The notes under the pieces are model-generated. The model did no database searches and was not told the DNA's origin. It saw only the letters and a list, made by a program, of their open reading frames with translations. Made by a program: the position numbers and the translations under genes. Below, one piece after another: positions 1-7,988 of a stretch of 64,000 bases of DNA; within the stretch, counting starts at the first letter, position 1; the number at the start of each line of letters is the position of its first letter. Origin of the DNA: Methanomassiliicoccales archaeon LGM-DZ1 (GTDB lineage Archaea > Thermoplasmatota > Thermoplasmata > Methanomassiliicoccales > Methanomethylophilaceae); assembly GCA_030168595.1 (NCBI GenBank), contig CP115556.1:1054001-1118000 (forward strand), written 5' to 3'.

Positions 1-621
1 GAACGGGAAGGGGCTGAAGGGGATGACCTTCTTGTAGAACGACTTGTGCCTGACGTACTCCCCTTCCATGCCGGTGGTCCCGGCATTGGTGACCAGCTGG
101 TTCTCCGGCATGATGCGGTTGTAGATGTTCCCCACGTCGATTATGAGCACCATGCTGGTCCCGGCGATGCAGCCGAGGAACAGGTAGACGGCCGGGTCGA
201 AGCTGAACCCGAAGATGCTGTCCATCCCCCACCTGTAGGCCCAGTAGCCGAGGCTGAACATGAGCAGCGGATAGGTCAGGCGGTGGTTGAAACCATCGAT
301 GTAGTCTCCGCGCCCCGACTTGAGGTTGGTGTAGCGGGCCAGCGATCCGTCGGCGCAGTCCAGGGCATATGAGATGACCCAGCCGATCCCGCCGAGCACA
401 TTGATCCAGCGGTCGTCCGTCCAGAAGCAGAAGCAGCTGAAGAACATCAGGCATCCCCAGAAGATGGTCAGCTGGTTCGGTGTGACGCGGGTGTGCACCA
501 GGAGCCTGACGAAGAGGCTCCCGAGCGGGATGTAGAAATAGTTCTCCGATGCGTTGTTGGACTCATCGTGGTTGAGCGCTTCCTCGAGCCTCTTCTTATC
601 GACTGCCACGCTTATGAGCAT
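1..621 (-). CDS. CDP-alcohol phosphatidyltransferase family membrane protein (3' end outside window)
   Basis: This is a partial gene: 207 residues are visible and the C-terminus lies beyond base 1. Hydrophobic segments alternate with a CDP-alcohol phosphotransferase signature at residues 88-113 (D88, D91-G92, A95-R96, G105, D109). Members join a CDP-activated lipid to a polar alcohol at the membrane. The last acidic residue of the motif, normally Asp and the presumed general base, is His113 here, so the activity may be altered. A TATA-like stretch (about 635-645) lies some 20 bp ahead of the ATG at 621, which suggests a leaderless transcript. It is divergent from the zinc-ribbon/aEF-1beta pair. 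A second family member at 6783-7463 keeps all the acidic residues. The substrate cannot be told from sequence. Confidence 0.8.
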   Translation of the reverse strand, partial: MLISVAVDKKRLEEALNHDESNNASENYFYIPLGSLFVRLLVHTRVTPNQLTIFWGCLMFFSCFCFWTDDRWINVLGGIGWVISYALDCADGSLARYTNLKSGRGDYIDGFNHRLTYPLLMFSLGYWAYRWGMDSIFGFSFDPAVYLFLGCIAGTSMVLIIDVGNIYNRIMPENQLVTNAGTTGMEGEYVRHKSFYKKVIPFSPFPF

Positions 622-827
622 CGGCGATGCCGATTTAAGTATTGCCTTATCCCCGGGGCAATCTGCGGGATCGCGGACGGGATGTCTGCGGCATTCGGCA
701 TGTCCAATGTGCCAGATACGGGAACGTCCCCTTCCGGAGACATGCCGCCGGGCCTCACGAGAGGATGCCTTCTGGACGGTGTCCCAACCCCGTCGTATTT
801 TAATACAGGAACCATTATCGTACGCAC

Positions 828-995
828 ATGGCTAACGAAAAGATTTGCTCTTCCTGCGGGAAGAGGCTTATCGGGCACGGCAACACCTTCTTCAAATGCC
901 CCAACTGCGGACAGGTCGAGATCGGCAGGTGCGCCGAGTGCCGCGACCAGAAAGTCCCCTACAAATGCCCCAACTGCGGATTCTGCGGACCTTGA
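828..995 (+). CDS. Small zinc-ribbon protein linked to aEF-1beta
   Basis: This 55-residue protein is almost entirely zinc-binding knuckles: CSSCG near residue 7, CPNCG near residue 24, CAEC near residue 34 and CPNCG near residue 46. It fits the short archaeal DUF1610/HVO_2753-type zinc-finger family, commonly encoded just upstream of elongation factor 1-beta, as here: only 9 bp separate the stop from the next ATG. The end of the gene (GAGGTGA) supplies the Shine-Dalgarno sequence of the next gene, so the two are probably co-translated. Its molecular role is unknown. A TATA-like tract at about 796-803 places the transcript start near the ATG. Confidence 0.85.
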   Translation: MANEKICSSCGKRLIGHGNTFFKCPNCGQVEIGRCAECRDQKVPYKCPNCGFCGP

Positions 996-1004
996 GGTGA
1001 ATCC

Positions 1005-1280
1005 ATGGGACAGATCGTCAGCACCTACGACATCCTGCCGGAGAGCACCGACATCGACCTGAAGAAGATCATGGCGGACCTTCCGAACATCATCCCCAAG
1101 GGCGTCAAGCTCATCGAGGAGGACACCAAGATCGCCCCCGTTGCCTTCGGTCTCATGAAGATCGTGGCTGCCTTCGTCATCGATGACAGCATCGAGACCA
1201 TCGGCGGCGACCTCGAGAACGCGCTCACCTCGATCCCCGGGATCCAGAACGTCGAGTGCGTCTCTTCCACCAACTACTGA
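1005..1280 (+). CDS. ef1B: Translation elongation factor aEF-1beta (EF-1A nucleotide exchange factor)
   Basis: The 91-residue protein has the normal archaeal length and fold of aEF-1beta, the factor that exchanges GDP for GTP on aEF-1A. The family pattern is visible: an N-terminal strand with PESTDIDL, a central GLMKIVAAFVIDD strand, and a C-terminal segment ending in a Val-Glu-Cys strand. The start is set by GAGGTGA about 6 bp upstream, shared with the end of the zinc-ribbon gene. A GC-rich hairpin follows the stop codon by 7 bp. Confidence 0.93.
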   Translation: MGQIVSTYDILPESTDIDLKKIMADLPNIIPKGVKLIEEDTKIAPVAFGLMKIVAAFVIDDSIETIGGDLENALTSIPGIQNVECVSSTNY

Positions 1281-1287
1281 AACCTTC

Positions 1288-1305
1288 AGGGGCCGGAAGG
1301 CCCCT
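1288..1305 (+). terminator. GC hairpin after ef1B
   Basis: A 7-bp perfect stem (AGGGGCC with GGCCCCT) and a 4-nt loop begin 7 bp after the ef1B stop and are followed by a T-rich stretch. Its role as a terminator or 3' stabiliser is inferred from position. It is one of many similar hairpins in the window. Confidence 0.55.
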
Positions 1306-1373
1306 TCCCATCTTTTCGCTGTTCGGAACGTTCCGGAACGGCCGTTCTTTCTGTTGAAAATATCAGTTGGCGT

Positions 1374-2414
1374 TCAGTGCTTGGGGCCCAGGGCCTTCCT
1401 GAACACCCTGCCGTCGGTCCGCATGTACGTCTTCCCGTCATGCTTGTAGAAATGGCGGATGTAGAACCTGATCCCCCAGTGGTACACCGACGGGAAATGG
1501 AAGCAGCCCCAGCCCTCGAAGCCCCTGAGATACTTCTTCCGCATCTCGGCGAACTCCGGGCTCCTGACATACTTCACGAAGCTCGCCCTGTCCATGTGGC
1601 CGGCCGAGCGCATCTTCATGTAAGCATTGCTGCGGAGGACCTCCACCCTCGCCGACGGGTCCTCGATGCCCTCAGCGGTCACGTCCGCGGCGCAGTAGGC
1701 CCTGACCTCGTCCCTTCCGCGCCTGTCGGCCTTGGACGGGTCGGAGGTGAGGGACCCGGTGTTCCTGCGGTAGGCGTACATCGGGCGGAGGGACACCGTG
1801 ACCGTCCCGCAGACAGCCAGTAGGCGGTAGGTGAACTCCACATCCTCCGCCAGGGAGTCGCTGAAGCGCAGGCCGGCGCCCTCGATGACCGATCTCTTCG
1901 CGAACTTCGACCAGGCCGTGACCGGCACCGCCGCCTTCCTCATCAGCCTCATGCAGGCGGACGCCGGCATCGTGTAGACGCCGTAGGAAACGGCCATCAT
2001 CCTCTCCGGGACCTTCCCGCCGGGGCCGGCGTTGACGGCGTTGAAGATCACCAGGTCCGAGCGCTCCTTCTCGGCCAGGCCGATGCAGCTCTCCAGAAGG
2101 TCCGGGACGAACCAGTCGTCCACATCCAGGAACCATACGTACTCCCCGCGGGCATGGGCGAGGCCGAGGTTCCTGTTGCCGGCGAGATGGGTGCCCTCCT
2201 TCAGGGAGAAGAGCGAGAAACGGGGATCGCCGGCGGCCGCGGACACGGCCGCCTCGGAGCTGCCGTCGGTGCTGGAGGCGTCCACGCAGATGAGCGCTTC
2301 GAAATCCCTGAAGGTCTGGGACTTCAGGCAGCCTATGCATTCCCCGATATAATCCGCCCCGTTCTTCACGGGAACGATGACCGAAACCTTCGGGGCGCGT
2401 CCGTTTTCCTGCAT
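1374..2414 (-). CDS. Family 2 glycosyltransferase
   Basis: 346 residues with a GT-A fold start: the SVIVPVKNG strand near residues 11-19, an acidic D45 region, and the metal- and nucleotide-sugar-binding DVDD at 97-100 within WFLDVDDWF. This architecture transfers a sugar from an NDP-sugar to a glycan, lipid or protein at the cytoplasmic face; the acceptor is unknown. The open frame runs further upstream into the malic enzyme gene, but a TATA box (TTTAAATA, about 2440-2448) lies some 30 bp before the ATG at 2414, so a leaderless start there is preferred. The C-terminal third (about 230-346) is rich in Arg, Tyr and Lys and looks like an acceptor or membrane-proximal domain. Confidence 0.85.
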   Translation of the reverse strand: MQENGRAPKVSVIVPVKNGADYIGECIGCLKSQTFRDFEALICVDASSTDGSSEAAVSAAAGDPRFSLFSLKEGTHLAGNRNLGLAHARGEYVWFLDVDDWFVPDLLESCIGLAEKERSDLVIFNAVNAGPGGKVPERMMAVSYGVYTMPASACMRLMRKAAVPVTAWSKFAKRSVIEGAGLRFSDSLAEDVEFTYRLLAVCGTVTVSLRPMYAYRRNTGSLTSDPSKADRRGRDEVRAYCAADVTAEGIEDPSARVEVLRSNAYMKMRSAGHMDRASFVKYVRSPEFAEMRKKYLRGFEGWGCFHFPSVYHWGIRFYIRHFYKHDGKTYMRTDGRVFRKALGPKH

Positions 2415-2451
2415 TTCGGGCTTCCCCAAAGGCTGGCTGTATTTAAATTGC

Positions 2452-2471
2452 GGAGGGGCCTCGGCCCCTCC
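2452..2471 (-). terminator. GC hairpin after malic enzyme gene
   Basis: A near-perfect inverted repeat (GGAGGGGCC with GGCCCCTCC, minimal loop) begins about 9 bp beyond the malic enzyme stop codon. It sits immediately upstream of the GT2 promoter, so it could separate the two minus-strand transcripts. The function is inferred. Confidence 0.55.
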
Positions 2472-2479
2472 TCCGCCCG

Positions 2480-3904
2480 TCACTGAGCGGGCTCTTCGTA
2501 CTTCCTGATGAATCCCTGGTCCATCATGGCGCGGGTCAGCTTCCTGGACCTGCCTATGATGGCCGCGGCGCGCTCGTACTCCTCCTGGTAGGTGGTCTTC
2601 TTCCTGGCCAGGCCCTGCTCGCAGGCCTTGACGGCGACGGCGGCAGCCTCGCGGGCGAAGACGTCCTCCTCGGACATATTGGGCACGATGTACTCGGCGC
2701 TGAGGCCCTTCTCCTCGGCGCACTTGGCGAGCTCGGTGGCCGCCGCGATGCACATCTCGTCGGAGATGGACTTGGCCCTCACGTCGAGCACTCCCCTGAA
2801 GATGGCAGGGAAGCCCATGGAGTTGTTGACCTGGTTGGGGAAGTCGGCCCTGCCGGTGGCGAACACCTTGCAGCCGTGCTCCTTGGCCTCCCAGGGCCAC
2901 ATCTCGGGGACGGGGTTGGCGGTGGCAAACACGATGGGGTCGTCGGCCATGCCGTCGATGTACTCGGCGGGGATGGTCCCGGGCCCGGGCTTGGAGGCGG
3001 CGATGACGATATCGGCGCCCTCCATGGCCTCCTTGATGCCTCCCTTCTTACCGGCTCCGTTGGTCTTCTCGGCGATCATCTTCTTGAGGCGGTGGGCATC
3101 ATCGATGTCGTCCCTGTCCATGTTCAGGATCCCCTTGGAGTCGCACATGCAGAGGTGGTCCGCGCGGAACCCGGTGCCGAGCAGGAGCCTGGCGGTGGCG
3201 ATGGAGGCGGCGCCGGCGCCGACGATGGCGATGTTGGCGTCCTCGAACTTCTTCCCGACGAGCTTGAGGGCGTTGATGGCACCGGCGACCTCGATGGTCG
3301 CGGTACCCTGCTGGTCGTCGTGCCATACGGGGATCTTGCAGTCGGCCCTGAGCTCATCGAGGATATCGAAGCACTTGGGGTTGGAGATATCCTCGAGGTT
3401 GATGCCGCCGAAGGAGGGGGCGATGAGCCTGACGGTCTCGATGATCTTGTCAGGGTCCTTGGTGTCGAGGCAGATGGGGACGCAGTCGACGCCTCCCAGG
3501 TACTTGAAGAGCATGGCCTTGCCCTCCATGACGGGCATGGCGGCCTCGGGGCCGATGTCTCCGAGACCGAGCACGCGGGTACCGTCGGATACCACCGCGA
3601 CGGTGTTCCACTTGCAGGTGTGCTCGTACACCATCTCGGGGTTCTTCTCGATGTCCTTGCAGGGCTCCGCCACTCCGGGGGAGTACCAGATGGAGAAATC
3701 ATCGAAGTTCCTGATGCATGCCTTGGGGACGGTCTCGATCTTGCCGCCGTAGTACTTGTGCATGATCATGGCGTCCTTCCCGGGCTTGGCGGCCAACTCC
3801 AGGCGCTGCTCCGGGGTGAGGTCCTCGTACCTCGGCTTCTTGGGCTGCTCGCTGCCGGCGCTCTCGCCGGACTCCTTCTTCTTGAACTTGTCCATGAAAC
3901 TCAT
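2480..3904 (-). CDS. NAD(P)-dependent malic enzyme
   Basis: 474 residues. Malic enzyme oxidatively decarboxylates malate to pyruvate and CO2. The catalytic N-domain shows WYSPGVAEPC near residue 70, followed by GLGDIGPEAAMPVMEGKA and the PICLDT strand. The Rossmann domain shows IVGAGAASIATA near residue 226, and ATANPVPEMWP and DFPNQVNNS follow. The length fits the shorter prokaryotic family without a phosphotransacetylase domain. About 25 lysine- and glutamate-rich residues precede the usual start. The open frame reaches base 3973, but GGTG 5-6 bp before the ATG at 3904 decides this start. An inverted repeat (3923-3940) and a TATA-like element (about 3974-3985) lie upstream. In a methanogen the enzyme would link pyruvate and the partial TCA pathway. 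Confidence 0.93.
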   Translation of the reverse strand: MSFMDKFKKKESGESAGSEQPKKPRYEDLTPEQRLELAAKPGKDAMIMHKYYGGKIETVPKACIRNFDDFSIWYSPGVAEPCKDIEKNPEMVYEHTCKWNTVAVVSDGTRVLGLGDIGPEAAMPVMEGKAMLFKYLGGVDCVPICLDTKDPDKIIETVRLIAPSFGGINLEDISNPKCFDILDELRADCKIPVWHDDQQGTATIEVAGAINALKLVGKKFEDANIAIVGAGAASIATARLLLGTGFRADHLCMCDSKGILNMDRDDIDDAHRLKKMIAEKTNGAGKKGGIKEAMEGADIVIAASKPGPGTIPAEYIDGMADDPIVFATANPVPEMWPWEAKEHGCKVFATGRADFPNQVNNSMGFPAIFRGVLDVRAKSISDEMCIAAATELAKCAEEKGLSAEYIVPNMSEEDVFAREAAAVAVKACEQGLARKKTTYQEEYERAAAIIGRSRKLTRAMMDQGFIRKYEEPAQ

Positions 3905-3922
3905 GTCCACACCTTCTTCTTC

Positions 3923-3940
3923 GAAATTCGTATGAATTTC
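3923..3940 (-). promoter_or_regulatory. Inverted repeat between TATA box and malic enzyme start
   Basis: GAAATTC and GAATTTC are perfect inverted arms with a 4-bp spacer. They lie between the TATA-like element (about 3974-3985) and the ATG at 3904, where a repressor could act on the 5' leader. The function is inferred only. Confidence 0.35.
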
Positions 3941-4077
3941 TGCGAACTTTCTGTCCCGTCGATATGACTTCACTTATTAATATTGTTGTGAATACGAGCC
4001 TTATCCGGCATCCCGGGAGCGCATAATGCTGACTGCAGCCGTCATTCCCTTTATACTTCAGAGTACTAGAGGCGCGC

Positions 4078-5691
4078 ATGAGCAGGACAACCAAGGCGGC
4101 CATCATCGACGGGTACATCGATGACCCCGCCGCACTGGGGGTGCCGCCCTATATCTCCCCCATGATCAGGGCCGTGGCCGGTGCTGCGAAAGACGCAGGG
4201 TGTTCTACGGAATACGTCACTATTGACATGATCCGCGGAGGACGTGCGCCGCCCGACGCCGACGTGACCGTCCTGCTGTCCGGCAACACCGTCCCGGGGA
4301 AGTACCTCAGGTCGATGCCGATGTCCCTGAAGGAGATCAGGGAGATCTCCCCCAAGCTCTCGGGCCTCACGGTCATCGGGGGATCGTCGGCGTTCGCGCC
4401 GGATGCCCAGAGGTTCGACCGCCGCATAAGAGGAGACCTCGCCGCCGCGGTCAGCGACATCCTGCACGGGAAGGAGCCCACCGGCCGCTGGAGGACGCTT
4501 GACGAGTGGAACAGGTGGATGCTCCTGGGCGCCGACATAGCTGCGAGCCACCAGGACTTCCCGGACCCCCTCGAGGCGGAGATCGAGACCTACCGCGGAT
4601 GCCACCGCTGGAAGTCCGGGGGATGCTCGTTCTGCGTAGAGCCCTCCAAAGGGCGGCCCCTCACCAGGGAGCCTGCCGACATCCTCGCGGAAATACGGAG
4701 GCTCAGGGAGATCGGCGTGAGGAACATCCGCATCGGAGGGCAGACGGACATCATCTCCTACGGAAGCTCCGACGATGACTCTGGATGCCCCCGCCCGAAC
4801 CCGGAAAAGGTACGCGAGCTGTTCGAGGGAATAAGACAATTAGGTTTTGACAACGTCAGCGTGGACAATGCCGACCCAAATGTGATCTCCACATATCCCG
4901 AAGAATCGGAGGAGATCGTCCGCATCCTCGCGGAAACCTGCTCGTCCGGCAACGTCCTCGCCCTCGGGCTCGAATCGGCCGATCCGGAGGTCGCCCGTCT
5001 GAACAATCTCAACTCGACCGCGGAAGGAGTGCTCGAGGCCGTCCGCCTGATCAACCGCGTCGGAGGCGGAAGGGGAGAGAGCGGGATGCCGAAGATACTC
5101 CCGGGCATCAACATCATCTGCGGGCTGGACGGCGAGACCGCGGCCACCTACGAGGCCGACCTCGCCCTGCTGAGGAGGATCCGCGACGAAGGGCTCCTGC
5201 TGAGGAGGATAAACATCCGCCAGGTCATCCCGTCCCGCAGGCCGTTCGACGTCAAGGTGAACGAGAAGAGGTTCAAGAAGTTCAAGGAGACCGTGCGCGA
5301 GGAGATCGACCGCCCCATGCTGGAGCGCATGGTTCCTGCGGGCACCGTCCTCAGAGGGGTCATGGCCGAGCTGCATGACGGGAACATAACCTTCGGCCGC
5401 CAGGCAGGCTCGTACCCCCTGCTGGTCGGCATCCCGTACAAGATCGAGCTCGGGAAGCGTTACGACGTCGCCGTCATCGGCTGGGGCTTCCGTTCGGTGA
5501 CAGGCATCACCTATCCGTTCAACATCAACACCATGCCTATGTCGGCCTTGTCCGCCCTCCCCGGGATCGGGAAGAAGAGAGCGGCATCCATCGCCGCCAA
5601 GAGGCCGTTCAGCGGCCCGGACGACCTCTCCCGTGCCGTGGACGACCCCCGCGTCATACAAGGTCTAAAAACCATGATAACATTCGAATGA
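4078..5691 (+). CDS. Radical SAM protein with C-terminal helix-hairpin-helix
   Basis: 537 residues. The central radical SAM domain has a Cx7CxxC cluster motif (CHRW...GGCSFC, near residues 174-185), rather than the classical Cx3Cx2C. Downstream elements GGQTDIIS, DNADPN and ALGLESADPE resemble barrel motifs of the B12-type radical SAM group. A helix-hairpin-helix (LPGIGKKRAASIAAKRPF, about 492-510) closes the protein and could bind nucleic acid. Related proteins are widespread in methanogens and are annotated only as radical SAM proteins; no substrate is assigned here. The TATA-like TTTATACTT at about 4050 lies 25 bp before the ATG, so the start is probably leaderless. The gene is 10 bp upstream of priL, which suggests an operon. 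Confidence 0.85.
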   Translation: MSRTTKAAIIDGYIDDPAALGVPPYISPMIRAVAGAAKDAGCSTEYVTIDMIRGGRAPPDADVTVLLSGNTVPGKYLRSMPMSLKEIREISPKLSGLTVIGGSSAFAPDAQRFDRRIRGDLAAAVSDILHGKEPTGRWRTLDEWNRWMLLGADIAASHQDFPDPLEAEIETYRGCHRWKSGGCSFCVEPSKGRPLTREPADILAEIRRLREIGVRNIRIGGQTDIISYGSSDDDSGCPRPNPEKVRELFEGIRQLGFDNVSVDNADPNVISTYPEESEEIVRILAETCSSGNVLALGLESADPEVARLNNLNSTAEGVLEAVRLINRVGGGRGESGMPKILPGINIICGLDGETAATYEADLALLRRIRDEGLLLRRINIRQVIPSRRPFDVKVNEKRFKKFKETVREEIDRPMLERMVPAGTVLRGVMAELHDGNITFGRQAGSYPLLVGIPYKIELGKRYDVAVIGWGFRSVTGITYPFNINTMPMSALSALPGIGKKRAASIAAKRPFSGPDDLSRAVDDPRVIQGLKTMITFE

Positions 5692-5701
5692 GGCGATCAA
5701 A

Positions 5702-6859
5702 ATGGTCGATTCCCTCCGTGCCGCAAGATATCCGTTCGTCTCCGACGCGGCCGCGTTCATCGACGCGAACGGCGTGAGCATAGAGGACCTCCTGGTCTCC
5801 CCTATGTACGCCGATGCCCGCCGCCGGGGGATGGAGAGGGTCATGGGGGCGCTGAAGAAGCATATGATTGAGGACGTCCCCCTGAACGTGTCGAGGGATT
5901 CCGAGAACTATGTGCATCTGATAGAGATCCTGTCGTACGGGTATGCCAGGATGATCGTGTCAGACATCAACGACCGCCTCCTCACCAAGAGGTACGCCCT
6001 CGCCGAGGCCGAGCGCGTGAACAGGATCCTCGAGGACGATGCCGAATCGATCGACGCCATTTCCTCGGAGCTGGACATCAGCGAGCACGTCAATCCGGAC
6101 AACACCGTGAGCATACATTTCGCCGACTACCTGCGCTACTCCGTGGCCATCGGCGCGGTCGAATGGAAGCTGATAAACCGCGATGTGAGGAACGGGTTCG
6201 TCATCATACCCAGGAAGGATTTCGGAAGGCTGGTGCAGAACGCGTTCCTCAGGAGGCTGGAGTCCGAGATCCCCCTGAATCTGACGGACAGCATGAAGAA
6301 GATGCTGTCGAAGAACTCCCAGCATGTCCGCCTGGCTCTGGCGGACCTGAAGGCCTCCCTCAGCCCGACCGGCGGGAAGGGCATCGACAACGACTGCCTG
6401 CCGCCCTGCATCAAGGCCATCATCAAGATGGCGCAGACAGGTCAGAACCTCCCCCACAGCGCCAGGTTCGCCCTGGTCTCGTTCATGCACGCGATGGGCG
6501 CGGACTACGATCAGATAATCTCTATCTTCGCAGAATCCCCGGACTTCGACGAGAGCAAGTCGAAGTACCAGATAATGCACATCACCGGCGAGCTGAACGG
6601 CGGGGAGGGGTACACCCCGCCCGGGTGCGGAGCGATGAAGACGGAGGGGATCTGCTTCAATCCTGACGGGCTCTGCGAGAAGGTGAAGCACCCTCTGAGC
6701 TATTACCGGCTCAAATCGCGCGATCTGAACTTCGTCAGGAAGCCCGAAGAAGGGAAAGACGGAGAGGGGAAGAAGGAGCGAATCACTCCTTCTTCCCTGC
6801 CTCCCCGCCCTCCTGCCCGGCAGAACGCTCGGCCTCGCCGAGGTTGCGCCAGGTCATGA
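5702..6859 (+). CDS. priL: DNA primase large subunit PriL
   Basis: 385 residues. PriL is the non-catalytic subunit of the archaeal primase. The C-terminal domain carries the four cysteines expected for the 4Fe-4S cluster: in CLPPC near residue 232, GCGAMK near 309, ICFNPDG near 318 and LCEKVKHPLSYY near 326. The first 200 residues are helical, with RYALAEAERV typical of the N-domain. The last 25 residues (Pro/Arg-rich) are encoded antisense to the end of the next gene, giving a 77-bp convergent overlap, and are probably not functional. The ATG follows an AGGCGATCAAA leader; the gene lies 10 bp after the radical SAM gene. Confidence 0.9.
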   Translation: MVDSLRAARYPFVSDAAAFIDANGVSIEDLLVSPMYADARRRGMERVMGALKKHMIEDVPLNVSRDSENYVHLIEILSYGYARMIVSDINDRLLTKRYALAEAERVNRILEDDAESIDAISSELDISEHVNPDNTVSIHFADYLRYSVAIGAVEWKLINRDVRNGFVIIPRKDFGRLVQNAFLRRLESEIPLNLTDSMKKMLSKNSQHVRLALADLKASLSPTGGKGIDNDCLPPCIKAIIKMAQTGQNLPHSARFALVSFMHAMGADYDQIISIFAESPDFDESKSKYQIMHITGELNGGEGYTPPGCGAMKTEGICFNPDGLCEKVKHPLSYYRLKSRDLNFVRKPEEGKDGEGKKERITPSSLPPRPPARQNARPRRGCARS

Positions 6860-7463
6860 GCACGCGCTGCACCGCGGTCAGGTTCCCGACCACGGCGAAA
6901 TAGAGCATCATGAGCTCGATCAGGGACATCGCGTGCCCGAAGACGTCGAAGGTGTCCTCCCATACCGCGGACATGATGAACTGGAATATGGGCACGGCGA
7001 AGCACAGGACGACCCTGTCGGCCCTGCCGAGAAGGCCGTCGTAGAGCCTCTTGGCGCCGACCGCCTGCGCCTGGGTCCCCATGTAGGACGTCAGCAGGAC
7101 GCCGACGATAGCGAGCATGCCGATGTAGTCGTTACACCATCCGCAGAGCGCGAACGGCACGATCATGAACATGTCCGCGTACCTGTCGAAGACGTGGTCC
7201 AGATAATCGCCCTTGACCGAGCATTTCCCGGCCAGCTTCGCTATCTTGCCGTCCAGGGCATCGAAGTACCCTGATACCAGCACCAGAATCGCTCCCAGAA
7301 GGAGCAGCCAGTGCTCGTCGTAGCTGAAATAGAACACGACGCCGCAGATGAGCGCCGTGATCAGCCCGAGCCAGGATACCGTGTTCGGGTTGACGTTGAT
7401 GAAGCGCCTCGCAACCGGTGCGATGAAGGGGTCTGCTTCTCTCCTGTGCTTGTCTAGAACCAT
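6783..7463 (-). CDS. CDP-alcohol phosphatidyltransferase, probably archaetidylinositol phosphate synthase-like
   Basis: 226 residues with about five hydrophobic segments. The family motif is at residues 68-93: D68, D71-G72, A75, G85, D89, D93. Arg after Ala is replaced by Lys. Archaeal relatives make archaetidylinositol phosphate from CDP-archaeol and inositol 3-phosphate, which would fit its place beside a PfkB kinase and two GT4 enzymes, although the substrate is inferred. Its ATG at 7463 overlaps the last codons of the Fap7-like kinase, so translation is probably coupled. The 3' end overlaps the convergent priL gene by 77 bp. Confidence 0.82.
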   Translation of the reverse strand: MVLDKHRREADPFIAPVARRFINVNPNTVSWLGLITALICGVVFYFSYDEHWLLLLGAILVLVSGYFDALDGKIAKLAGKCSVKGDYLDHVFDRYADMFMIVPFALCGWCNDYIGMLAIVGVLLTSYMGTQAQAVGAKRLYDGLLGRADRVVLCFAVPIFQFIMSAVWEDTFDVFGHAMSLIELMMLYFAVVGNLTAVQRVLMTWRNLGEAERSAGQEGGEAGKKE

Positions 7464-7981
7464 TCTTCCATCTCCCCTGACCAGTCCACGTTCCCGGGCC
7501 TATAAATATCCCCGTTCCCGCGGACGATTCTCTCTATTATGTCGGCCGCCTCCGCGGGGGTGCCGCGGGTGCAGTCTATCTCGTTCACCGGGATGTCGGT
7601 GTCCGTGCTCTCGCACAGGATGACGTCCAGCACCTCGGCCTGCACGTTCTCGAGCACCTTGCCGTCCGAGTAGCCGCGCTTCCTGAGCCTCTCGGCGAGG
7701 ACGGCGGGATCGCACCTGAGGACGATTATCCTGGAACAGTCGCACTGATGTGCCAGATGGGAATCCATGAACACGATCGAGTCCTTGCTCCGGTACGGCT
7801 CCAACGAGTCGTTGAGGGCATCCATGTCCACGTTGTAGGTGTCGCGGAGGACGTCCCTCTCCCCGAGCAGCCCGTACTCCCGGAGATGCCTGTTGATGTC
7901 CACCACCTCGTAGCCGCGCTTCCTCAGCTCCTCCGACACAGAGGTCTTCCCCGTCCCGGGAGTCCCGGTTATCGCTATCAG
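7454..7981 (-). CDS. Fap7-like adenylate kinase/NTPase (COG1936), apparent CTG start and TAG stop
   Basis: 175 residues from the proposed start. The Walker A loop GTPGTGKT is at residues 6-13. The family pattern continues with VVDIN, the RDTYNVD segment, SIVFMDSHLAHQC, IIVLRCDP and the LRKRGYS lid. Archaeal Fap7-like proteins act as adenylate kinase/ATPase in small-subunit rRNA maturation. No ATG, GTG or TTG lies in frame between the preceding TGA and the P-loop; the first GTG (7939) would delete the P-loop. CTG at 7981, 7 bp after the upstream PfkB stop, is the best start. The stop is TAG, the only one in the window; if read as pyrrolysine, the frame continues 30 more codons to a TGA at 7361-7363. 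Confidence 0.85.
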   Translation of the reverse strand: MIAITGTPGTGKTSVSEELRKRGYEVVDINRHLREYGLLGERDVLRDTYNVDMDALNDSLEPYRSKDSIVFMDSHLAHQCDCSRIIVLRCDPAVLAERLRKRGYSDGKVLENVQAEVLDVILCESTDTDIPVNEIDCTRGTPAEAADIIERIVRGNGDIYRPGNVDWSGEMEEWF

Positions 7982-7988
7982 CGGCGTC

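Noticed and set aside
2415-2900. Long N-terminal extension of the GT2 protein
   Set aside because: It runs antiphase through the malic enzyme gene; a TATA box and leaderless ATG at 2414 explain the true start.
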